The notes under the pieces were generated by a model, which searched no databases, was not told where the DNA came from, and saw only the letters and a list, made by a program, of their open reading frames with translations. 64,000 nt of DNA from Elusimicrobiota bacterium (GTDB lineage: Bacteria; Elusimicrobiota; Elusimicrobia; UBA1565; UBA9628), in contig JACQAZ010000005.1 of the NCBI GenBank assembly GCA_016194705.1, positions 124,001 to 188,000 of the forward strand, in the 5' to 3' direction. This document shows positions 16,265-23,890 of the stretch, piece by piece. Position 1 is the stretch's first letter. The number at the start of each line of letters is the position of its first letter. The position numbers and the translations under genes were made by a program.

Positions 16265-17482
16265 TTACTCGCCCTTTTCGGGCGACAGGAGCTGGCCCAA
16301 GGTCAGGGGCTTGGGCGCCTTGAGATACTGGGCCACGCGCTTGCGGCTGCGAATCTCCTCGAACTTGCCGATGGAGACGCTGACCTCGAAGTTGGCGGAA
16401 TTGACGCCGAGGACGATCGCCGAGACGCTGTCGCCGGGCTTGCAGGCCGTGTCCGGGTCCATCTCGGCCGGCGGGCAAAAGGCGATCTTCTTGTCGTCGA
16501 GGACCATCTTGACCCCGCCGGCCCCGGATTCCGTCACCTTGCCGTGGACGACGGTCTTCGGCGGATACTTCTTGCGGATGGCGTCGACCGGGTTGGGGGT
16601 CAGCTGCTTCATCCCGAGGAGGAGCTGATCCGTCGAGGCCGCCGCGGGCTTCGAGAGGATCTTGACCCGGACCTTGGCGCCGCGCTCGTGCGCCGGAGCC
16701 GCCGCGGTCCCCCAAGCGATGTCGGCCGCGCGAACGAAGCCCTCGGCGCCCCCGATGTCGACGAGGAGCCCCGCCGGGCTGACCTGAACCACGCGTCCGA
16801 TGCGGACCTCGCCCACGCGCAGCTCCCCGAGGAGCTTGGTGCGCCGCTTGTTGACCTCTTCCTCTAGGACGGCTTTGCGCGACAAGACGAGCTGCCGTTT
16901 CGCCGCGTTGAGCTCGATGATGTAGCAGCGCACGCCCGTGTGCACCATGCGCGCGGGATTGCGCACGGGCCGCAGGTCCGCCAGCGACGCCGGCAGGAAG
17001 CCGGCCACTCCCGCGACGTCGACGAGGAACCCGCCCTTGATCGCGGATTGGACCTGCCCGCGCACGCGCGCTTTCTCGGCGTGGGCCTTGACCGCGGCTT
17101 CCCAGCCGAGCTCGGCCTTGGCCTTCTTGTAGGAGAGGACGGTGCCCACGTCGCGCCGGGGTCCCACGAGTATTACGGGAATTCGTTGGCCGACGCTCGG
17201 CAAGGCTGCCGATGTAAACTCGGCCAACGGCACGACGCCCTCGCGCTTCTCGCCGATGTCGACGAGGACCTGCTCCTTGGTCACCGTGATGACCTTGACC
17301 CACGCGACGTGCTTGTGGGCGAGCTTGTCGGTCACCGCGGCCTGCTGGGCCAGCAGCGACTCCATGGTCTCCCCGGTCTGCGCGGGTTCGGCCGCTGCCT
17401 CGGCCGGGTCCGTGGACTCAGCCGACACTTCGGCCTGGTCCACGGATTCGTTCTCTTTTTCGTTAGTTTCCACGGTAGCCAT
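16265..17482 (-). CDS. rpsA: Ribosomal protein S1-like protein (multiple S1 RNA-binding domains)
   Basis: A 405-residue protein with an acidic N-terminus and about four S1 (OB-fold) domains, seen in VLVDIGEKREGVVPLAEF, GFLVDVAGVAGFLPASL, GLLVDIGGAEGFVRAAD and a weaker C-terminal copy. S1 proteins bind mRNA on the 30S subunit. Bacterial S1 proteins of about 400 residues with four domains are common outside Proteobacteria. I start at ATG 17482; an in-frame TTG lies 11 codons upstream. The N-terminal linker contains a translated palindromic repeat shared with ftsZ. If leaderless mRNAs are common here, S1 dependence is of interest. Confidence 0.88.
   Translation of the reverse strand: MATVETNEKENESVDQAEVSAESTDPAEAAAEPAQTGETMESLLAQQAAVTDKLAHKHVAWVKVITVTKEQVLVDIGEKREGVVPLAEFTSAALPSVGQRIPVILVGPRRDVGTVLSYKKAKAELGWEAAVKAHAEKARVRGQVQSAIKGGFLVDVAGVAGFLPASLADLRPVRNPARMVHTGVRCYIIELNAAKRQLVLSRKAVLEEEVNKRRTKLLGELRVGEVRIGRVVQVSPAGLLVDIGGAEGFVRAADIAWGTAAAPAHERGAKVRVKILSKPAAASTDQLLLGMKQLTPNPVDAIRKKYPPKTVVHGKVTESGAGGVKMVLDDKKIAFCPPAEMDPDTACKPGDSVSAIVLGVNSANFEVSVSIGKFEEIRSRKRVAQYLKAPKPLTLGQLLSPEKGE
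17412..17444 (-). repeat. Coding palindromic repeat, copy in rpsA
   Basis: This 33-base segment encodes VDQAEVSAEST on the minus strand and aligns with 22718-22750 in ftsZ at about 28 of 33 positions in the same reading frame. Here the ends form an 8-bp inverted repeat, CCGTGGAC/GTCCACGG (17410-17417, 17438-17445). Confidence 0.55.
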
Positions 17483-17531
17483 TATATTATCCCCAATTTC
17501 GACCCCCCCGGTCAAATGCCGACGGAGTCCT

Positions 17532-18146
17532 CTAGAGCTCGAATACCCGGTCCATGACCTTCTGGGCGAACTCCAGGCATGTCTTGCGGTCTCCCGGGTC
17601 GCCCTCGAAGCGCAGCGGCGGTCCGAAGCGCACCTCGAGCTTGACGGGCTTGGGAAATTTGTCGGTGTTGATGAAGCGCGTCGGCACGACCAAGGCGCCC
17701 GTCTGTCCCGCGAGGAAGCCGACCCCCGCCTTGGGCCGCCCCCGCTTGCCGTCTTTGGAACGGGTGCCCTCTGGCAGCAAGCCGACGCAGCCGCCCGACC
17801 TGAGCAGGTCGATCGCCCACCGCATCGCCGATACGTCGCCGCTTCGGTCGAGAGGCACCTGACCCGTGTTGCGCAGCCACCAGCCCAAGAGAGGGACCTT
17901 GAAGAGCTCCTGCTTGCCCATCCCCCGCATGTAGCGCTTGGGGGCGGCCGCCATGCCCATCAGCGGGCCGTCGGCGATCGAAACGTGGTTGCCGGCGAGG
18001 ATCAGCGGTCCCTCCCGCGGGACGTTCTCGAGTCCCGAGACCTTCAGTCTCCAGACCACGCGCGCAAGAGTCCAGACGATCCAATGGGAGACCTTCCTCA
18101 GCCAGGGCGAGCGCCGCCATTCGAGGCTCTCTTCCACATCACCCAT
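17532..18146 (-). CDS. plsC: 1-acyl-sn-glycerol-3-phosphate acyltransferase
   Basis: A 204-residue membrane-associated acyltransferase that adds the second acyl chain to lysophosphatidic acid in phospholipid synthesis. The catalytic HX4D is in GNHVSIADGPLM (about residues 52-63) and the glycerol-phosphate-binding block is LLPEGTRSKDG (about 123-133). Length is typical of short PlsC proteins. It overlaps cmk by eight bases, and the pair cmk-plsC-rpsA in this order is conserved in many bacteria. Confidence 0.93.
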   Translation of the reverse strand: MGDVEESLEWRRSPWLRKVSHWIVWTLARVVWRLKVSGLENVPREGPLILAGNHVSIADGPLMGMAAAPKRYMRGMGKQELFKVPLLGWWLRNTGQVPLDRSGDVSAMRWAIDLLRSGGCVGLLPEGTRSKDGKRGRPKAGVGFLAGQTGALVVPTRFINTDKFPKPVKLEVRFGPPLRFEGDPGDRKTCLEFAQKVMDRVFEL

Positions 18147-18828
18147 GGCCGCGCTTGATGAGGCGCAGAATCTTCTGCGCCACCTGCTTCATCGAGAGAT
18201 GGGTGGAATCGATCACGATCGCGTCGACCGCCTGGCTCAAGGGGTTGATCTTGCGCTTGAGGTCGTTGAGGTCGCGCGTGAGGATGGCTTCCTTGATCTT
18301 CGCGCGGTCGGCGTCGTGGCCCTGGGCTTTGAGCTGGCGGTAGCGGCGGTCGGCGCGCTCGTCGATCGAGGCGTCGAGGTAGATCTTGAAGTCGGCGTCG
18401 GGGAAGACGTGGGTCGTGATGTCGCGCCCTTCCATGACGATGCCGCCGCCGTTGCCCAGGCGCCGCTGGAGCCGGCACATGAACTTGCGCACCCCGGGAT
18501 TGGCGGCCACCACGCTCGAGTTGCGGCTGACCCTCTCGTCGCGGATCTGGGTCGTGACGGGCTCGCCGTCGACCCAGGTCTTGAGCGTCGTGCCCTCCTC
18601 ATTGGGCTTGAACTGCCATTTGATCTTCTGGGCCAGCGAGAGCACCTTCCCCTGGTCGTTGAGGTCGACGCCGACCTCGAGGCCTTTCCAGGTGAGGGCG
18701 CGGTACATCTCGCCGGTGTTGATGAAGTGGTAGCCGAGCCTCTTGGCGACGAGGTTGCCGACGGTGGACTTGCCCACGCCGGCCGGACCATCCATCGCGA
18801 TGATCCAGCCCTTGCGCCGCTTCTTCAC
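18139..18828 (-). CDS. cmk: Cytidylate kinase
   Basis: A 229-residue P-loop kinase that phosphorylates CMP and dCMP. Walker A is MDGPAGVGKSTV near residue 12, the CMP-binding region includes FINTGEMYRALTW, and the LID/GRD motif is VMEGRDITTHVFPDAD (about 128-143). The start is GTG at 18828; GTGTGA places the cmk GTG four bases across the hisC stop, a coupled overlap. The reading frame stays open far upstream but that part is an alternate frame of hisC. Confidence 0.94.
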   Translation of the reverse strand: MKKRRKGWIIAMDGPAGVGKSTVGNLVAKRLGYHFINTGEMYRALTWKGLEVGVDLNDQGKVLSLAQKIKWQFKPNEEGTTLKTWVDGEPVTTQIRDERVSRNSSVVAANPGVRKFMCRLQRRLGNGGGIVMEGRDITTHVFPDADFKIYLDASIDERADRRYRQLKAQGHDADRAKIKEAILTRDLNDLKRKINPLSQAVDAIVIDSTHLSMKQVAQKILRLIKRGHG

Positions 18829-19934
18829 ACCGGGACCCCGATGAGTTGGCGCAGGGCGGCCAGGAGCTGGCGGTTCTGGTCGCGGCTGCCGATCGAGATG
18901 CGCGCGTGCTCCTTGAGGCCGTACTCGTCGAGCGGCCGGATGATCACGCCGAGCTTGAGCAGGCCTTTGAAGAGTTCGCGGCCGGGGATCGGGCATTTGA
19001 CGAACAGGAAATTGGTCGCGGAGTCCTGCACCGAGAAGCCCAGTTCGCGCAGGCTCGCGGCCAGGGGCGCGCGCGCGGTCGAGACGACCGACACGCTCCT
19101 GCGCACGAAGGCGGCGTCTTTGAGGGCCTCGATGCAGGCCTGCTGAGCCGGGAGGTTGACGTTGAAGGGCATCCGGATGCGGTCGAGCCAGCTCAGGACC
19201 TCGGGGTCGGCGACCGCGTAGCCGACGCGCAGGCCGGCCAGGCCGTAGGCTTTCGAGAAGGTCCTCAAGACCACGACGTTGTCGTGCTCGCGCACAAGAT
19301 CGGGGATGCTGGTCGGGTAGTCGTCCCACTCGCCGGCGAACTGGCAGTAGGCCTCGTCGAGCACGACGAGCGTCGAGCGCGGCACGGTTTTGAGCAGCCG
19401 CCGCACCTCATCTTCGGTGTTGTAGGTCCCGGTCGGGTTGTTCGGGTTGGCGACGAACAGAAGCTTGGTCCGCGCGCTGGCGGCCTTGGCCATCGTTTCG
19501 AGGTCGTGGGTCCAGTCGACCATCGGGACCTCAATGACGCGCGCGCCCATCAGCAGGGCCTGCTGCCGGAAGCGGATGAAGCCGTACTGCGAGACGACGA
19601 CCTCGTCCTCGGGGTCGACGAAGGCCTCGCACAGGTATCTGATCAGCTCGTCTGAGCCGTTTCCGACGAGCACCTGCTCGGGCGCGAGCTTGTGGAAGCG
19701 CGCGATGGCCTGGCGCAGTTCTGGGCTGGCCCCTTCGGGGTAGATGTGGCATTGCTTCTCCACCCGGCGGTAGACGGCCATCGCCTTCGGAGACGGCCCG
19801 AGCGGATTCTCGTTGGAGGCGAGCTTGACGACGTTTTTAAGGCCCAGCTCGCGCTGCACCGAGGCGATCGACTTGCCCGGGGCGTACGGGATGACGCTGG
19901 CGAGGCAGCGGCGCGGCGAGGTGTTCAGGCCCAT
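18825..19934 (-). CDS. hisC: Histidinol-phosphate aminotransferase
   Basis: A 369-residue fold-type I PLP aminotransferase of histidine biosynthesis (imidazole-acetol phosphate to histidinol phosphate); it may also accept aromatic substrates. LASNENPLGPSP, NPNNPTG (about 160-166), LDEAYCQF and the PLP-lysine motif TFSKAYGLAGLRVGY (about 221-235) are present. The frame is open for 43 more codons upstream, but those overlap a hairpin-repeat region and lack HisC features, so ATG 19934 is preferred. It is the only his gene in the window and stands inside a cell-envelope/nucleotide operon. Confidence 0.9.
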   Translation of the reverse strand: MGLNTSPRRCLASVIPYAPGKSIASVQRELGLKNVVKLASNENPLGPSPKAMAVYRRVEKQCHIYPEGASPELRQAIARFHKLAPEQVLVGNGSDELIRYLCEAFVDPEDEVVVSQYGFIRFRQQALLMGARVIEVPMVDWTHDLETMAKAASARTKLLFVANPNNPTGTYNTEDEVRRLLKTVPRSTLVVLDEAYCQFAGEWDDYPTSIPDLVREHDNVVVLRTFSKAYGLAGLRVGYAVADPEVLSWLDRIRMPFNVNLPAQQACIEALKDAAFVRRSVSVVSTARAPLAASLRELGFSVQDSATNFLFVKCPIPGRELFKGLLKLGVIIRPLDEYGLKEHARISIGSRDQNRQLLAALRQLIGVPV

Positions 19935-20005
19935 GGCGGACTCGGAGCTAGATTCTAACTCTTTTGCGGCCGTTTCAACTCGCTCCGGAGAGAGTTCCAA
20001 ATCCC

Positions 20006-20083
20006 CGGCACCAACTCTTGTCAACAAGAGTTCTACAAGCCTGGCACCAACTCTTGCCGGCAAGAGTCTACAACCCTGGCACC
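20006..20083 (-). repeat. Tandem 35-36 bp hairpin repeats between hisC and pgeF
   Basis: GGCACC occurs at 20007, 20043 and 20078, giving a 35-36 base period. Each full unit carries a hairpin, ACTCTTG-N4-CAAGAGT (20014-20031 and 20050-20067). The combination of AAGAGT and CCTGGCACC links them to the repeats at 23806-23889 and 50358-50388. Confidence 0.65.
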
Positions 20084-20085
20084 GA

Positions 20086-20817
20086 TCACTTCGGATCCAA
20101 AGTGATGAAGGCCATCATGCGGCTGTCGGTCTTCTCGCGGCGAAAAGAAAAGAATTTATCGTTCTCGCATGAGGTGCAACGTCCATCGGCCGACATGGAA
20201 TCGACGCCGGACTCTACCAACGCCATCGCCGCTTCCATAACCAAGTCAAGATAAATGCCGCCTTCGCGCTCGATCCGCGCTTGGGGCCGAAACTGTTCCG
20301 CCGTCTCCGGTCCGACGCGATAGCAGCACTTCCCGATGTGAGGGCCGATGCGCACATCCAAATCCTTGGCCTCGATGCCGTAGTGCGTCTGAAACGCCTT
20401 GACTGCCTCGCTTACCATTCCCTTAGCCAAACCGCGCCAGCCTGCGTGGAAGATGCCGATGGCCTTCCCGGATTTCTCCCACATGCAGATCGGCATACAG
20501 TCCGCGACGAAGACGCAGAGCACTACGCCCGGAACATTCGTGATCCAGCCGTCGGCTTCAGGCGCAGGCGACGGGGGGACGCTTGAACGCACAGCGACGA
20601 TCTCCGTCCCGTGGACTTGGCGAAGGTGGAATGCAGGCCTCCCCTCGAAACCCGGCCAGGAGAGCGCCTTGCGCCGAGCTTCCTCATCCTTCATGCTTCC
20701 AGCGGCGCGGCTAGTGATAAACGGGTGGACTCGGGCGCAATCGGGATCCTGCATCCCAAGAGTGTAGCCGAGGTACGGCGAGCGAGCGTTCGCCGGGCTG
20801 CCGCTAGACTCCGGCAT
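20086..20817 (-). CDS. pgeF: Peptidoglycan editing factor PgeF (YfiH/DUF152 laccase-domain family)
   Basis: A 243-residue protein of the multicopper-polyphenol-oxidase-like DUF152 family. E. coli PgeF removes wrongly incorporated L-Ser from the peptidoglycan stem; related enzymes act on purine nucleosides. Family metal ligands are visible in RQVHGTEIV, FVADCMPICM and FHAGWRGLAKGMV, and IGKCCYRVG is the conserved late motif. The location next to murB-ftsQAZ fits a cell-wall role. The start at 20817 overlaps the kinase gene by 14 bases; ATG at 20754 is an alternative. Confidence 0.88.
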   Translation of the reverse strand: MPESSGSPANARSPYLGYTLGMQDPDCARVHPFITSRAAGSMKDEEARRKALSWPGFEGRPAFHLRQVHGTEIVAVRSSVPPSPAPEADGWITNVPGVVLCVFVADCMPICMWEKSGKAIGIFHAGWRGLAKGMVSEAVKAFQTHYGIEAKDLDVRIGPHIGKCCYRVGPETAEQFRPQARIEREGGIYLDLVMEAAMALVESGVDSMSADGRCTSCENDKFFSFRREKTDSRMMAFITLDPK

Positions 20818-21562
20818 CGACGGTCTTGCCGGAAGCCTTCGCGGCGGCGGCCTCGGCCTTGGCGTCGTTCTTCGCGTCGGACTTGGCGCTGGGCGTGCGG
20901 CGCATGGGCCGGACCCATTTCGTGAAGCTTGAGGGCTTCAAGGAATACTCGTGCACGAGGCGCACGACCTCGGAGATGGGCTGGAAGTGCTCCCACGGTA
21001 TGCGCAGCACGCGCACGCCGGCCTGCTCCATCTCGCCGATGAACTGCTCGTAGTTGTCGCGCAGGGCGCGCAAGTAGTCCAGAGGAATCCGCTGCTCCAT
21101 GCCCCGGCCCCGAGAGCTGATGCGGGCGGCCGCGACCTCGGGCTTGATGTCGAGGTAAATGAGGAGCTGAGGAAAGACAAGCTCGCGCAAGACCATGTTG
21201 TCGAAAAGGTCGAGGTAAGTGTTGTAGTCGAGGTCGGTGATGATCTTGTCGGGGTGCGCGTTGAGCATGCGCGCGAAGATCGTGTCTTCCCAAATCGTTC
21301 GATCCTGCACCACGCCGCGGATCTTGCCCAGGGAGATGCGCGTCACGAACTCGCGGTGCTGGCGGAAGCGGTGGTTGAGGAGCCAGACCTGCATCATGGT
21401 CCCGTAGCCCTTCATGTCCTTGTAGAAGCTCTCGAGGTAGGGATTGCCGTCCACCTCCTCGAGGATCGGCTCGAAATTGAGCGCGCGCGCCAGATCGACG
21501 GTGAGCGTCGACTTGCCGACCCCGATGATGCCTGCGATGCCGATGTAGCCCTCTGCGAACAT
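20804..21562 (-). CDS. Deoxynucleoside kinase (dAK/dGK family)
   Basis: A 252-residue P-loop kinase that salvages deoxynucleosides. Walker A GIAGIIGVGKSTL is at about residues 8-20, followed by EEVDGNPYLESFYKD (substrate Glu), the catalytic-region VVQDRTIWEDTIFA and the arginine-rich LID ISSRGRGMEQ. About 40 extra C-terminal residues are Ala/Lys-rich and probably disordered (AKSDAKNDAKAEAAAAK). Substrate specificity between dA, dG and dC is not predictable by eye. Confidence 0.87.
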   Translation of the reverse strand: MFAEGYIGIAGIIGVGKSTLTVDLARALNFEPILEEVDGNPYLESFYKDMKGYGTMMQVWLLNHRFRQHREFVTRISLGKIRGVVQDRTIWEDTIFARMLNAHPDKIITDLDYNTYLDLFDNMVLRELVFPQLLIYLDIKPEVAAARISSRGRGMEQRIPLDYLRALRDNYEQFIGEMEQAGVRVLRIPWEHFQPISEVVRLVHEYSLKPSSFTKWVRPMRRTPSAKSDAKNDAKAEAAAAKASGKTVDAGV

Positions 21563-21574
21563 AGCGATGTCTCC

Positions 21575-22654
21575 CTAGGCCGGTTTGATTTCCTGCTCGA
21601 TGCCGCGCAGCGCCAGCTTCACGTCGTCCGGGCTCGAGGCCGCTTCCATGACGTCGGCCTCGGTCACGAGTCCGTCCTTGAAAAGCTTGACCAGCGACTG
21701 GTTGAAGGTCTGCATGCCGTAGAACTGGCCCTTGGCGCAGGCCTGCGTGATGCCGTTGGCGTTGTTGTCCTCGATGAGCTTGCGCACGTGGGCCGTGACG
21801 ATCAGGATCTCGACGGCCGGCACGCGCCCGCCCTTGGTGCAGGGCAGCAGGCGCTGGCTCACGACCGCCTTCAGCGATTCGGCGAGCTGGATGCGGATCA
21901 AGGCCTGCTGGTGCGGCGGGTAGAGGTCGATGACCCGCGAGATCGTCTGGATCGCGTCGATCGTGTGCAAAGTGCCGAAGACCAAGTGGCCGGTCTGCGC
22001 CGCCGTCAACGCGGCGGAGGTCGTCTCGAGGTCGCGCATTTCGCCGACGAGGATCACGTCGGGGTCCTGGCGCATGGCCATCTTGAGGCCGTCGGCGTAG
22101 CTCGGGCAGTCCTCGCCGATCTCGCGCTGGCTGACGATGGCTTTCTTGTCCTTGTGCACGAACTCGATGGGGTCCTCGATGGTGAGAACGTGCTCGGCGC
22201 GGGTGTCGTTGACATAGTCGACCATCGCGGACAAAGTCGAGGATTTGCCCGAGCCGGTGATGCCGGTGACGAGCACCAAGCCGCGGCCGTTGTCGGCGAT
22301 CTTGCGCATGGTGGCGACCGGCAGGCGCAGGTCCGCCAAGGTCGGTATGTTCATCGAGATGAAGCGGATGGCCATGCAGAGCTTCTGCCTCTGCTTGAAG
22401 GAGTTGACGCGGAAGCGCGCGACCTCGCCGGCCTGGAACGAGAAGTCGGCCTCTCCGGTCTGCTCGTACTGCTTCTTGGCTCGCGCGTTCATCACGGTCG
22501 CCATCATCGCCTCGACGTCGGGCATGGTCAGGATGTCCGGCGCTGCGGGGACGAGGTCGCCGTCGACGCGGATGTAGGCGGGCCCGCCCGAGCGGATGTG
22601 CAGGTCGCTGGCGCGCTTGTTGACCATCATCTGCAGAAGTCCTTGGAGGTCCAT
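21575..22654 (-). CDS. pilT: Type IV pilus retraction ATPase PilT
   Basis: A 359-residue secretion ATPase that powers pilus retraction and twitching motility at the inner-membrane base. The N-terminal KRASDLHIRSGGPAYIRVDGDL is the PilT family start, Walker A is VTGITGSGKSST (about 127-138), the Asp and His boxes are in LTIEDPIEF and the Walker B region is ILVGEMRDLETT. FGTLHTIDAIQTISRVID follows. It directly overlaps the ftsZ stop by one base. No other pil genes are in the window. Confidence 0.93.
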   Translation of the reverse strand: MDLQGLLQMMVNKRASDLHIRSGGPAYIRVDGDLVPAAPDILTMPDVEAMMATVMNARAKKQYEQTGEADFSFQAGEVARFRVNSFKQRQKLCMAIRFISMNIPTLADLRLPVATMRKIADNGRGLVLVTGITGSGKSSTLSAMVDYVNDTRAEHVLTIEDPIEFVHKDKKAIVSQREIGEDCPSYADGLKMAMRQDPDVILVGEMRDLETTSAALTAAQTGHLVFGTLHTIDAIQTISRVIDLYPPHQQALIRIQLAESLKAVVSQRLLPCTKGGRVPAVEILIVTAHVRKLIEDNNANGITQACAKGQFYGMQTFNQSLVKLFKDGLVTEADVMEAASSPDDVKLALRGIEQEIKPA

Positions 22655-23796
22655 TATTTAAGTTTCCTCACCTTGAGTCTCATGAAGGCCGGCTTGCTCC
22701 AATCGTCGGGGCTGCTCGTCGACTCAGTCGACATGTCGGCCTTGTCCACGTCAAAGGGTCCGGTCAAGGGACGCCGTCCTCCCGTCAAGGAGGCGCGCAA
22801 GCCCGCCCGCAGCAGGTTGCGGCCGCCGCGGCGCAGCGGGAAGCCCGTGGCGATGACGGTGATCCGGATGGAGTCCCCAAGAGACTCGTCGTCGGCCTTG
22901 CCCATCTTGATCTTGGCGTCGGGGCTTGCCGCTCCCGTGATCAGGGCCATGGCTTCCTCGATCTCGGAGAGCTTCACCATGTTCTTGCGTCCCGTGATGT
23001 TGACGATGAGCCCCTTGGCCCCGTCCATGTTGACGTTCTCGAGCAGCGGAGAATGGATGGCGGCTTTGGCGGCCCGGATCGCGCGTCCCTTCCCGGACTC
23101 CTCGCCCATTCCGATGAGGGCTTCGCCCGCGTCCTTCATGATGGCCCGGATGTCGTTCAAGTCCATGTTGATCTGCCCCGGCGTCGTGATGACGTCGGAG
23201 ATGGACTGGATGGATTTTTTGAGGACGTCGTCGGCCATCCGGTAGGCCTGGTCGTCGGTGGCGTTGCTGTCGACGACGTCGAGCAGGCGCTGGTTCGGGA
23301 TCACCAGAAGGGTGTCGACGTTTTGGCGCAGATCGAGTATGCCCTGCTCGGCGATGTTGGCCCGGTTGAGCTTCTCGAAATCGAAGGGTTTGGTCACGAC
23401 GCCGATCGTCAAGGCGCCCATGTCCTTGGCCCAGGCCGCGACCGCCGACGCCCCGCCGGTGCCCGTGCCGCCGCCCATGCCCGCGGTGATGAAGACGAGG
23501 TCCGCTCCGTCGAGGACCTCGCGGATTTGGTCCTCGCTCTCGAGCATCGCCATGCGCCCCTTGGCGGGATCGCCCCCCACCCCGAGCCCCTTGGTCGTCC
23601 GTTCGCCGACCTGGATGCGGACCTCGGCCTGGCTGCGCCGCAGGTCCTGCGCGTCGGAGTTGGCGGCGATGAGCTCGACGCCCTGGATGCCGGCCTCGGC
23701 CATGCGGTTGATGGCGTTGCCGCCCGCGCCGCCGATGCCGATCACCTTGATGACCGCCCGGGTCTCGCGCAGGTCTTCCGCTACCTGAATGCGCAT
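22654..23796 (-). CDS. ftsZ: Cell division protein FtsZ
   Basis: A 380-residue tubulin-like GTPase that forms the Z ring. GGAGGNAINRM, the tubulin signature GMGGGTGTGGAS (about 108-119) and NIDLNDI-like MDLNDIRAIM (T7 loop with catalytic Asp) are present. The C-terminal linker is about 50 residues, includes the repeat-derived VDKADMSTEST, and ends in DDWSKPAFMR, the conserved peptide that binds FtsA, then a basic tail. A 31-bp inverted repeat (23806-23889) lies immediately upstream between ftsA and ftsZ and ends at the GGGGGT ribosome-binding site. Confidence 0.96.
   Translation of the reverse strand: MRIQVAEDLRETRAVIKVIGIGGAGGNAINRMAEAGIQGVELIAANSDAQDLRRSQAEVRIQVGERTTKGLGVGGDPAKGRMAMLESEDQIREVLDGADLVFITAGMGGGTGTGGASAVAAWAKDMGALTIGVVTKPFDFEKLNRANIAEQGILDLRQNVDTLLVIPNQRLLDVVDSNATDDQAYRMADDVLKKSIQSISDVITTPGQINMDLNDIRAIMKDAGEALIGMGEESGKGRAIRAAKAAIHSPLLENVNMDGAKGLIVNITGRKNMVKLSEIEEAMALITGAASPDAKIKMGKADDESLGDSIRITVIATGFPLRRGGRNLLRAGLRASLTGGRRPLTGPFDVDKADMSTESTSSPDDWSKPAFMRLKVRKLK
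22718..22750 (-). repeat. Coding palindromic repeat, copy in ftsZ
   Basis: On the plus strand this begins with the perfect palindrome GTCGACT-C-AGTCGAC (22718-22732). On the minus strand it encodes VDKADMSTEST in the FtsZ linker. It aligns with 17412-17444 in rpsA at about 28 of 33 positions and in the same frame. Confidence 0.55.
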
Positions 23797-23805
23797 CTTA
23801 CCCCC

Positions 23806-23889
23806 GGTGCCAGGCCTTTACTCTTTTCACTCTTTGGAATATTTCCCAAGAGTGACGGCAAAGAGTGAAAAGAGTAAAGGCCTGGCACC
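23806..23889. repeat. 31-bp perfect inverted repeat between ftsA and ftsZ
   Basis: The left arm (23806-23836) begins GGTGCCAGG and the right arm (23859-23889) ends CCTGGCACC; they are exact reverse complements over 31 bases with a 22-base spacer. A single related arm with two mismatches is at 50358-50388. As RNA it would form a very stable hairpin whose end is about ten bases from the ftsZ start codon. Confidence 0.85.
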
Positions 23890-23890
23890 A

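Noticed and set aside
18829..19329. N-terminal extension of cmk by 167 codons
   Set aside because: It is an alternate frame of hisC; the P-loop begins only 12 residues after the GTG at 18828.
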